Origin: CAZFER01 sp964517495
GTDB taxonomy: Bacteria; Hinthialibacterota; Hinthialibacteria; Hinthialibacterales; Hinthialibacteraceae
Direction of reading: 5' to 3'
Length of the DNA stretch: 26,344 nucleotides
Assembly (NCBI GenBank): GCA_964517495.1
Contig: CAZFER010000084.1
Location: 1-26,344 of the forward strand
The translations under genes and the position numbers were made by a program. Positions 17,483 to 26,000 of this stretch are shown in pieces. Positions within the stretch are counted from its first letter, which is position 1. Each line of letters starts with the position of its first letter. Below the pieces are notes generated by a model, which searched no databases, was not told the origin of the DNA, and saw nothing but the letters and a program-made list of their open reading frames with translations.

Positions 17483-18886
17483 ATGGTATTTAGTACATAT
17501 ATATTTCTCTTCGGTTTCCTTCCTATCACATTAATTGGTTATTATCTAATTCCCGTTAAATGGCGCGCATTCTGGTTATGCCTCAGTAGTTATATTTTTT
17601 ATGGCTGGGAAAAACCGGAATATTGCTTATTAATGGCTTCGGCCACCCTTCTTAATTTTTATTGTGGCAAACTGATCATACGCAGCTCTTCAGACAAAAT
17701 GAAGCGGGTATGGTTAACCGTGGCCGTTGCCGGAAGTCTCGGGTTATTAGGCTTTTATAAATACGGGGGGATGTTTTCCAGTTGGCTTGATTCATTGGCA
17801 CAACTGTTTATTTCACCGGTGGAAGGCGATCATGTGATTCCAATTTTGAACATTGTACTGCCGATTGGGATTTCCTTCTTCACCTTTCAAGCGATCAGTT
17901 ATCCCATCGATCTGTATCGGGGCGATGCAGAAGAAGCGCCCAACCTGATTAGTTTCGCCAGCTATATAGCCATGTTCCCCCAGTTGATTGCCGGACCAAT
18001 CGTGCGATATCAATGGATAGCGGAAGAATTAAAAGAGCGTAGCCATACACCAGGGAAATTTGCTTTGGGATTGCGATTTTTTGCCTTTGGATTAGTGAAA
18101 AAGATCATGATTGCGGATATGTTTGCCCTGGCGGTACCCGCTGCGTTTGGACCTCATCAACCCACATTTGAGAGCGCCTGGATTGGGGTACTGGGATATA
18201 CACTGCAAATCTACTTTGATTTCTCAGCCTACAGTGATATGGCCGTTGGTTTAGGGCTTTTAATGGGATTTACCTTTCCACAGAATTTTAATTCACCCTA
18301 TAAATCGGCATCGATCACTGAGTTCTGGCGGCGTTGGCATATAACCCTCTCATCCTGGCTCCGTGATTATCTTTACATACCCTTGGGCGGAAATCGAATT
18401 GGCCCTGTGAGAACGTATATCAATTTAATGATTGTTATGTTACTGGGGGGATTATGGCATGGGGCAAGTATTGTTTTCGTCATTTGGGGGCTTTGGCATG
18501 GTGTGCTCTTGGCAACGGAACGGGCGTTGGGAGATCGACATCCCATTTATCGCATTCCCAAACCGTTCGCGGTTTTGATTACGAATCTTCTTGTGATTAT
18601 AAGTTGGGTGTTATTTAGAGCAGAAGATTTCAACATGGCGGGACGAGTTTTTAAAGGTTTATTTTGGTCAATCCCTTCCTGGTCACTTCCAGTGGAGATG
18701 GTTTCAACAGGCGTTGTGCTTATGTTGATTCCGGGATTTTTAATCTGCTTGTTTGCTCGCAACACGTGGGAAATGAGCGCCCGGTTAACGCCTGCCTTGG
18801 CGTTACGCGATGGAGTTGTATTTGCACTTGGTATTATTGCGGTGATGGCTACCCGTTCAACACCATTTTTGTATTTTCAATTTTAG
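17483..18886 (+). CDS. MBOAT-family O-acyltransferase, AlgI-like
   Basis: 467 residues and polytopic, with roughly 10-12 hydrophobic segments, starting MVFSTYIFLFGFLPITLIGYY as is typical of AlgI/DltB-type MBOAT proteins. Conserved motifs are FWRRWHITLSSWLRDYLYIP (His286) and LLGGLWHGASIVFVIWGLWH (His326, the family's catalytic His). Such proteins pass acetyl groups from a cytoplasmic donor across the inner membrane to a periplasmic partner that O-acetylates a polysaccharide. The next gene, 12 bp downstream, encodes an AlgJ/AlgX-like partner, supporting that role. No alginate polymerisation genes are nearby, so the acceptor is not known. I leave the symbol blank because alginate is not shown. 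Confidence 0.92.
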   Translation: MVFSTYIFLFGFLPITLIGYYLIPVKWRAFWLCLSSYIFYGWEKPEYCLLMASATLLNFYCGKLIIRSSSDKMKRVWLTVAVAGSLGLLGFYKYGGMFSSWLDSLAQLFISPVEGDHVIPILNIVLPIGISFFTFQAISYPIDLYRGDAEEAPNLISFASYIAMFPQLIAGPIVRYQWIAEELKERSHTPGKFALGLRFFAFGLVKKIMIADMFALAVPAAFGPHQPTFESAWIGVLGYTLQIYFDFSAYSDMAVGLGLLMGFTFPQNFNSPYKSASITEFWRRWHITLSSWLRDYLYIPLGGNRIGPVRTYINLMIVMLLGGLWHGASIVFVIWGLWHGVLLATERALGDRHPIYRIPKPFAVLITNLLVIISWVLFRAEDFNMAGRVFKGLFWSIPSWSLPVEMVSTGVVLMLIPGFLICLFARNTWEMSARLTPALALRDGVVFALGIIAVMATRSTPFLYFQF

Positions 18887-18898
18887 AGAGTGTGATTC

Positions 18899-20230
18899 AT
18901 GAGTACTGAAAAAAAAGTCAGCTTACAGCAGCGTAAACATAAAGAACGCCAACGCTTGCCCAACAGGGTTCAGATGGCGGAACAAGCCGGCACATGGATG
19001 ATCGCGCTCTCAATTATAGTGATTTGTGTTCCCTTTTTTATTTTATTGGGATATGAAATAGGGAACCGAATTGTTGATCCTCCCTTGATTCCGCTTAGTG
19101 TACCGTGGAAAGCATACAGTGGTCCATATCCTCCCCTAAGTGAATTTAAATGGACAGGCGATTTAACCCGCATGGCACGAATCCCTTTTTTCCTAAACAA
19201 GGTTAAAGAGGGACCATTCCCTGAACGATTTTGTCATCGGATTACGGATGAATGGGGTTTTGTCAATCGTCCAACTGGAGAAGCCCGGGTCCCCATTGAT
19301 GAAACCAATGAGATTATCTTGACAGGAACCAGTTATATGGCGGAAGGATCAACAATTGAGAAGACTTTGGCCTCCCGTTTGGAAGATAAGTTAAACAGAA
19401 ATGTATATAATGCCGCCTGGCCCAGTGCGGGTCCGGCACAAAGTGTCTTGAAAGTATTAACTGATGCCAATTTTTGTCAAAATCGGCAGAAATTGATTAT
19501 ATTGGGAGTAATTCAACGCTACCTTTATAGCTGGGCTTTTGAGCAGGTTTTTCAATATCTGGAAGAAGATGGTTCGATTATAAAAACTATGCCCACTAAT
19601 CCCACAGCCGATCCTCAACTTGAAGATTATTTAAACTGGAGAAAAACAATTGAAAACCATATGGAACGGACCAGCCCGGTTCGCAAATGGGCTGCTCTTT
19701 ATGCAGGACGTCCCTTACCACCCATGGTATTTGATCGGGGATTGGATGCTCCTGTATCTGTCTCGAATCTAACGATATTTAATAATGCTCCGATATTGTT
19801 TTATACAGGAGATATTGCATCAACCTATCATTCTTATCAGGCACGGGAGGGAGATCGAATTGTAGAAGCCATCAAACGAATCAAAGCATGTTGCAGCAAG
19901 AAAAAAATCGATTTTTTAATGATTTTGGTTCCTGATAAATATGAGGTATACCGAAATCACTTGAATAATCCGCTTTATTCAAACAAGCGATTGCCTGGAT
20001 CGGAATGGCCCTCTCATCCCGATCGACGCGCACCTGAAGTTTTGGTGGAACAGCTTGAAAAAGAGGGAATTGCCGCCTTGGATTTATATACGCCACTTTA
20101 TCAGCAGCAATTTCGAAAAGATGCAAATCATTTACTTTATTGGGTAAATGACACCCATTGGAGTGATGAAGGTATTGAAATTGCCTCTGATGAGTTGGCC
20201 CGATATCTTCGAGCAAATATGCAAAAATGA
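18899..20230 (+). CDS. AlgJ/AlgX-like SGNH (DHHW-type) O-acetylation partner
   Basis: 443 residues with a basic cytoplasmic N-terminus (1-30), one transmembrane helix at about 32-52, and a periplasmic SGNH-like domain. Catalytic elements are Ser145 in ILTGTSYM (block I, where the family more often has G-D-S) and DTHWSDEG (Asp418/His420), the D-x-H-W motif of AlgJ/AlgX acetyltransferases. These accept acetyl groups delivered by an MBOAT channel and place them on exported polysaccharide. The coupling to the AlgI-like gene, 12 bp upstream, is the main contextual evidence. Convergent with the Rpn-family gene; the 98-bp spacer shows no clear terminator. Confidence 0.85.
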   Translation: MSTEKKVSLQQRKHKERQRLPNRVQMAEQAGTWMIALSIIVICVPFFILLGYEIGNRIVDPPLIPLSVPWKAYSGPYPPLSEFKWTGDLTRMARIPFFLNKVKEGPFPERFCHRITDEWGFVNRPTGEARVPIDETNEIILTGTSYMAEGSTIEKTLASRLEDKLNRNVYNAAWPSAGPAQSVLKVLTDANFCQNRQKLIILGVIQRYLYSWAFEQVFQYLEEDGSIIKTMPTNPTADPQLEDYLNWRKTIENHMERTSPVRKWAALYAGRPLPPMVFDRGLDAPVSVSNLTIFNNAPILFYTGDIASTYHSYQAREGDRIVEAIKRIKACCSKKKIDFLMILVPDKYEVYRNHLNNPLYSNKRLPGSEWPSHPDRRAPEVLVEQLEKEGIAALDLYTPLYQQQFRKDANHLLYWVNDTHWSDEGIEIASDELARYLRANMQK

Positions 20231-20328
20231 TTCCCCACTATTTTTAGAATTGTTTCGTGTGGAAATGAAATTGGCATTTATCCTAATTATCTCATGAGGT
20301 ATCGAGCCTTTTGAATTGAGTTAGAGAA

Positions 20329-21321
20329 TCATGCTTTTCCTTTTTTCATGATCTCTTCAAATTCCTTCAAGGAATCCACGATTATTGCCCGCTTTCGAAG
20401 TTCCCTTAATACAGATATATCCTCCATCTTATTTATAGATTTAGTCAGTGTTGGGGGAATCTCACCAAACTTGACGCTTAAATTATCAATGACAGTAGCC
20501 TGAGCCTCTTTTATACTCCCCTTATGTTCACCTCGCTTTTCACCTCTTTTTTCACCTCTTCTTTCGGCAATTTCCTCAAATGGCGCGAGAACAGGCATGT
20601 TCTTTTCCTCCTGATATTTATAGACTTTATTCATGAACATTTCCTCCAAATCAGGTGGCAATGTCATCATGATATCGATAAACCTTATTAGAGATGCTAT
20701 AACTTTCAGGGGAAAGCTCTGATCCATCATTTCTTTGGTAATCGTGTCTTTGTGATCCAAGCGCAATTGTGGTTTACTATTTGTTTCCAGGGTTTTTAGG
20801 TGCGCGATCACAAAATAAACGAATGGATTTTCGCTCTTCTTCAATTCCTTTAATCGGTTGCGATAATCCAGCAGTTTGACCATTTGAAATTTCAATTGTA
20901 TCTGACTTCCCCAGAGATCGTACTCAAAACGTTCGGGTCTCCAACTTAATTGATTATCTCCCAGGACCAGCAAGCTCATAACCGGTTTTTTAAAGCGTAA
21001 ATAGAGAAGACTGTTGTAAATATACATCCGTTCTGCGACATCACTATCTCTCTGTGATTGAACTTCCACGTGGATATAGACCCACTTTTCTTCTCCATTC
21101 TTTCGATACACACTGAGAAGTTTATCAACCACTCTCCTACCCACGGCGGCTTCACTTGCGATTTGGCTGAGTTCTTTTTCGAGCGATTTATATCCTTTAC
21201 CCCAATCAATATCATCATAAGCCGCTGGGAAAAACAGTTTCATAAACTCTTCCAGAAAGTCATCGAGGATATCTTTCCAAGAGTTGTCATAATTAGCCGT
21301 GATTGAGTTTTTCTCTTTCAT
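20329..21321 (-). CDS. Rpn/PD-(D/E)XK nuclease-family (transposase_31-like) protein
   Basis: 330 residues. The N-terminal half matches the Rpn/YhgA-like PD-(D/E)XK family. Asp66 in RVVDKLLSV and E86-V-Q88 in VYIHVEVQSQ form the D…E-x-Q active site, followed by the family's RMYIYNSLLYLRFKKPVMSL helix-strand. Known members (RpnA-E) are DNA endonucleases that promote recombination, and many genomes carry scattered copies. The C-terminal part has a charged tandem repeat (RGEKRGEKRGEHKG, residues about 254-267) and a helical tail. No Shine-Dalgarno is obvious at the 21321 start. The gene seems intact. It is flanked by poorly coding DNA, which fits a mobile-like accessory gene. Confidence 0.8.
   Translation of the reverse strand: MKEKNSITANYDNSWKDILDDFLEEFMKLFFPAAYDDIDWGKGYKSLEKELSQIASEAAVGRRVVDKLLSVYRKNGEEKWVYIHVEVQSQRDSDVAERMYIYNSLLYLRFKKPVMSLLVLGDNQLSWRPERFEYDLWGSQIQLKFQMVKLLDYRNRLKELKKSENPFVYFVIAHLKTLETNSKPQLRLDHKDTITKEMMDQSFPLKVIASLIRFIDIMMTLPPDLEEMFMNKVYKYQEEKNMPVLAPFEEIAERRGEKRGEKRGEHKGSIKEAQATVIDNLSVKFGEIPPTLTKSINKMEDISVLRELRKRAIIVDSLKEFEEIMKKGKA
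20527..20562 (-). repeat. 12-bp tandem repeat, three copies, inside the Rpn-family gene
   Basis: Three near-identical 12-bp units (TTCACCTCGCTT, TTCACCTCTTTT, TTCACCTCTTCT on the plus strand) encode the repeated R-G-E-K tetrapeptide. The unit length is a multiple of three, so copy-number changes would keep the frame. Confidence 0.8.
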
Positions 21322-21548
21322 GATGCGATGATGTCATAAAGTTTGATATTGCTCTCTATATTCTAGTTCTATTTGTGAGGGATGACTATACAAAAATCGT
21401 CTTAAAATCACGGCTAGTACCTTAACCGTCAAGAATTAGCCGCTTTAATTATAAAATAAACAGTAACAATTGAATAGATTATGCGTTATTCACAAGTGAT
21501 ATCCCAACTTGGATTAATTTTAGTTTTTCATATTAGCAGGAGGTCACA
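21322..21548. other. AT-rich spacer with weak inverted repeat
   Basis: This 227-bp spacer separates two divergent genes. CGGCTA (21411-21416) and TAGCCG (21437-21442) form a 6-bp stem with a 20-nt loop, too weak to call. AGGAGGT at 21538-21544 is the ribosome binding site of the next gene. No further gene is evident. Confidence 0.35.
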
Positions 21549-21848
21549 ATGAAAAATATACAAGCAATTCTTGCCGGGGTGTTGATGTTGATCACGGGTG
21601 GATTGATAGGGGTGTTACTCTTCATGGCCTATCTCTTTCCCCAACTTGTGGAAGTGTGGGAAAATCAGGCACGGGCGCTTTCAACGTTTGAAATGCTGCT
21701 GGTTAATACCAGTGAGTTTTGCTCTCACTTTGGGCTGTGGGTACTTCCAATTTTGTTTTTTGCGTTTCTGACATCGCTGGTGTGTTTGATCATGGGCATC
21801 AAAGGAACAACAAAAGAGAATCCGTCTTCTATATCAGATGCAGTATGA
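21549..21848 (+). CDS. Small two-helix membrane protein, half-GspF-like
   Basis: 99 residues, well supported by AGGAGGT 4 nt before the ATG. Two hydrophobic helices lie at about 8-30 and 62-84, with a loop between and a short polar tail. The run FMAYLFPQLVEVWENQ…LSTFEMLLVNTSEFC resembles the repeated half-unit of GspF/PilC inner-membrane proteins (V-V-P-x-x-x-x-x-F…L-P-x-x-T-x-x-L-L-x-x-S-x-F, then a helix). GspF itself is about 400 residues with two such halves, so this would be a detached or convergent mini form. The similarity is my pattern reading and is weak. The pseudopilin 450 bp downstream gives it some context. Otherwise it is a hypothetical membrane protein. Confidence 0.65.
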   Translation: MKNIQAILAGVLMLITGGLIGVLLFMAYLFPQLVEVWENQARALSTFEMLLVNTSEFCSHFGLWVLPILFFAFLTSLVCLIMGIKGTTKENPSSISDAV

Positions 21849-21912
21849 GCATATTCCTATGCATTTTTGTTTTAATATCGTGTAATCAGTCGAATTTTGA
21901 TGAGTGATACCC

Positions 21913-22060
21913 ATGCTCGAAGGTTATAAATACGACCTCGCCACTATTCATGATGAAGGATTTGGGCAGTTGGCTGAAGATGCTGCATAATTGGTCATCA
22001 AAGAACTTCATCGAATGGGATTCCACAAGTGGCGAGATTATTGATCCGGGAATGAGTTAA
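21913..22060 (+). pseudogene. Class I SAM-methyltransferase N-terminal remnant
   Basis: From ATG 21913 the frame reads M-L-E-G-Y-K-Y-D-L-A-T-I-H-D-E-G-F-G-Q-L-A…, then TAA at 21988, then L-V-I-K-E-L-H-R-M-G-F-H. After a +1 shift near 22028 it gives S-G-E-I-I-D-P-G. This follows the start of a common methyltransferase family (Y-x-x-D-L-A-x-I-H-D-x-G-F-G-x-(F/L)-A…, then the SAM motif I V-D-L-G-C-G-S-G). One in-frame stop and one frameshift are needed, and the similarity ends at motif I. It is a broken fragment, not a gene. Between 22061 and 22302 I see only AT-rich DNA, with a small hairpin TGGCT-GGAT-AGCCA at 22253-22266 in the pseudopilin leader. Confidence 0.5.
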
Positions 22061-22302
22061 AGAACACGATAGAATTGATTGAATTATATATACATATAAA
22101 CAAGATTTAGCCTACATTTAATATACCACTAACATATTTCAAACATCCCGCCACAACAATCTTCATGTGTGAAAACGCGTATATTTTATTTAGATAGTAA
22201 CCATAAACATGTCTACCAAACGTATTCGGTTCAATTGATGAATTATCTTGTCTGGCTGGATAGCCAACGTTTATTTACCAAAATTACAAACTAGAAGAGA
22301 GC

Positions 22303-22944
22303 ATGTCTATGAAACGAATTCATAATCAAGGATTTACGCTTATTGAGTTGTTGATTGTTGTTGCCATTATAGGCATCCTCGCCGCCATTGCCGTCCCCAA
22401 TTTCCTCAATGCCCAAATTCGAGCAAAAATTGCACGATGCAAGTCAGATATACGAACCATTAAGCAGGCCGTTGAAATCTTTCATATGGATAAAAATAGG
22501 TGGTTAATCGATGGGAACGATTGCAATGGCAGTGAAGAATGTTGTTTTCAGGGCAATTACTTCGGAGTGCATCCTGCCACGACTAAAATTGAATACCTTC
22601 AGGGCGCCAATCATTTTGATGGTCAAATATATCAACCCTTAACAACGCCGATTGCTTATTTGTCAGCGATCCCTGTGGATCCGTTTGGAGATGGTCTGTT
22701 TTACTCATACGAAGATTGGGGATGTTCGAATGACGGTGGCTTTTTCGGGTTGTTGGCTGCTACCGGCCCAGACTCGGATAACGGTGATTGGCATCCAAGT
22801 AATCGTTCAATTGCTTATCATCCCAGCAACGGTGTGGCAAGTAGCGGAGACATTTGGTATGTGTGGTTGTTTAAACCCGGTCATACCAATGCACAGTATG
22901 TCCAGTATTTCCAGGATCGTCCAGGTTGGAGTACAGATTTTTAG
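22303..22944 (+). CDS. Type II secretion/type IV pilin-like pseudopilin (GspG-like)
   Basis: 213 residues. The prepilin signal is short and basic (MSMKRIHNQG) followed by F-T-L-I-E-L-L at the G10/F11 cleavage site, with the conserved Glu at mature position 5 and a hydrophobic helix to about residue 36. The C-terminal globular part ends in a GspG-like pattern: LSAIPVDPFGDGLFYSY, then FGLLAATGPDSDNGD. In GspG this region binds calcium. The ATG at 22309 is an alternative start with better spacing to GAGAG. Processing by a prepilin peptidase and incorporation into a pseudopilus are expected, but no other secretion gene is in the window. Many envelope-rich phyla carry orphan pseudopilins of this kind. 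The downstream secreted giant starts 108 bp later in the same direction. Confidence 0.85.
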   Translation: MSMKRIHNQGFTLIELLIVVAIIGILAAIAVPNFLNAQIRAKIARCKSDIRTIKQAVEIFHMDKNRWLIDGNDCNGSEECCFQGNYFGVHPATTKIEYLQGANHFDGQIYQPLTTPIAYLSAIPVDPFGDGLFYSYEDWGCSNDGGFFGLLAATGPDSDNGDWHPSNRSIAYHPSNGVASSGDIWYVWLFKPGHTNAQYVQYFQDRPGWSTDF

Positions 22945-23052
22945 AAAGAAAGGAGGGATAGCGCAGCCGTTAAAAGGAAAACTGTAAATTAAAAAATTTG
23001 GGAATGTAAGTTAAACGAAATAAATCAATCAGGAAAAGGAGAAGAACAGCTA

Positions 23053-26000
23053 ATGGTAAGTTTTAAAAGAATGAGTATGCTTTCTATCCTCATCGCATTA
23101 AGTGTGGTGTGGGTAGGCCCTGCGATGGGACAAGGACAAGTTTTATTATCCGAGGATTTTGACAGTCTACCACTCGGTCCGTTCCCCACGGAAGGTGGTG
23201 GAGACGGAACGGATTGGACCGATACGCCACCGGCTGGTTGGGTTATTGACAACAGCCAAATGACAGCCGAAGGCCGTCCCGATTGGCAAGGTTGGAGGAT
23301 TGCTGACGCTCTTGCCTGGGCGCAGGTTGACGACCAGAATCGCTCTGATTTTAGTTTGGCGAAAGGTGCTGCCGTTATTGCGGATCCGGATGAGTGGGAT
23401 GATCAGAATAGCCCCGCAAGCACAGGCCGGTTCAACAGTTTTATCAGAACCCCAAGCATTTCTTTATCCGGTGTGAGTGCTACCAATGGGACCATACAAT
23501 TTTATTCCAGTTGGCGTCCTTATGCCGCTCAAACAGGAACGGTAACGGTTTCGTTTAATGGTGGTGCTCCTGTTGAAGTGCTTCATTTTTCATCTGATCC
23601 CAATAGCCCCAATTATAAGGATGACAATTCACGCAACGAATTTATCCGCGTTCCGTTTGAAATCCCCTCCAATGCCTCAAACATGGTGGTTACATGGGGG
23701 TTGGAAAATTCCGGAAACGATTGGTGGTGGGCATTTGACAACGTTGTGATTGTGACAGGGCATGGTTCACCATCCGTTACTCGTTCGTTCGAGTCCCCTC
23801 TTTTTGAAGCGGACAGCCCCGTCGCAGTTACGTTGGATATGGTTCTGGAAACTGGATGGAGCAATACGTCAGTTGTGGAAATGTTGCCTCCAGGCTGGAC
23901 AGCGCAAAACATCAGTCATGGCGGTTTTTTTGCTGATGAGAAGATCCACTGGACTATGAGTGGTTTTAGCGGGACACAAACTTTAACATATGAAGCCGTT
24001 TCTCCTGCTTCACCCGCGGATTCCGTAACGATTACAGGTATGGTCAACGGTGCGTTTGAAGTGATGGGTGAAGGTAAACTATCATTGATTCGGCCTATCG
24101 GTATGTTCAGCAACCACACTGATGTTGGCAACATTGGTGGAGCTACGGGGAGTGCTGAATATGATGAAGGACGAAATGAATATATCATTACAGGCAGTGG
24201 TTCCGATATTTGGGGATCTGCCGATGGTATGCATTTCGCTTTTTTGGAAGTGAATGGCGCTTTTTCATTCAAAGTGGATGAAATCTTCGTGGAAGTGGGT
24301 AATGGAGATCCCGAGTGGACAAAATGCGGACTTATGGTTCGCGATAACTTGACCCCTGGTTCCGCCAACGCATTCGCCATGCTTCATGGTACAGACAATG
24401 AATATCGTCCCCAGCACCGTCCAAGCCAGGATGGCGGTTCTGCTGGTAATCCTCCTGACTTGGGATTTGGTTTCCACTTTGGCGCCATTGAATTAGAACG
24501 AATTGGCAATCAAGTCAATTATTACTACATTGATTCTGAAACAGGTGATCGTACACTGCATTCCAGTGCGGCGATTAATGATCTCCAGGATCCTGTATTC
24601 CTCGGTTTGGCGGTCACTTCACACAGTAATGGTCAGTTGAGTTCAGGTTATTTTACCAATCCTCAATTCACACCGTATATTTTTGAAGCGAGTCGTGATC
24701 TGCCCGCGGAATTTGCCTGGCGTGAAACACTGAAAGGAATTAAGTTAACCGTCAACATTTATGAAGGTGAGACAGCGAATATCACCATCACTGAAACAGC
24801 GCCAGAAGGCTGGAGCATATCGAATGTTGCCGCCAGCACAGGAGACACCAACGTGTCAGGTAATGAAATAACCTGGACTTTGAGTGGCGCCAGTGGTGAA
24901 CAAACATTGACTTATGATGCCACTCCTCCAGGTGAAGATCTTGCTGGTAACTGGTCTGGTGTTGCTGTTAGTGGTGCTATCAACGCGACTGTGATTGGAC
25001 CCAACAAATCTTTTGCCAATCCTCCCTCCAATTTCCAAACCATCTTTTTTGAAGATTTCGAAGGTTTGGCTTCCTTATTAGGACCAGCTGAATATGAAAA
25101 CCATGGCGATGGTACCGATTGGACCCATACTCCCCCAGAAGGATGGAAAATCGATAACAATGTTCCCGCCAATGGTGCTCCTGAATGGGAAGGCTGGAGT
25201 TTTGCGGATAAAGATTTCTGGGTGAATACCGATGGTCAGAGGCGTGAAGAATTCACCCGTGGTAAAGGCATTGTCGCCGTGGTCGACCCCGACGAATGGG
25301 ATGATCAATCCGGCCATGATCCAGGTACATATAATTCATCCCTCAGCACACCCCCCATTTCCATTCCGGAAGAAGCAGAATCCGTGATCTTGACTTTCGA
25401 TTCCAGCTGGCGTCCGGAAGATGATCAAAAAGCCCGGTTGGAAGTGGCATTTGATGGCGGTGGAAAGATTGAAATCTTTAATTGGGTATCCGATGCGGGG
25501 GCTTCTGATTTCAAAGACGATAATTCCACAAATGAAGCGCTTTTTGTACCTATAGAAGTGCCGCAAGGGGCATCAGAAATGGTGATAACCTGGACCATGT
25601 ATGATGCTGGAAACGACTGGTGGTGGACGATTGATAACATCAAAGTTGCGGTAGAAGGCCTGCCCATGCAACCGGTGGCGTTCCCCTACTCTGAAAACTT
25701 CGAAAGCGTATCGCTTGGTCCCAATCGTGAAGAAGGTGTTTCCGGTGATGCGGTTTGGTCAAATGTACCTCCTTCCGGCTGGTCAGTCGATAACAGCGGT
25801 GTGTATGGCGCTGACCAAGGTTTGGGTGTGGATGAATGGATTGGCTGGACATTTGCCGACAAAGATTGGTGGATTGAAGCAGCAGGCGATCAACAACGCT
25901 CTCAGTTCACCAACGGTGGCGGTACAGTGGCCATCGCTGATCCGGATGAATGGGATGACAAAGACAGCCCAGGTGATTCAGGTGTCTTCACCTCATTCCT

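Noticed and set aside
21849..21875. Terminator after the small membrane protein (GCATA-TTCC-TATGC then T-rich)
   Set aside because: The stem is only 5 A/T-rich base pairs, too weak to call despite the following T-run.
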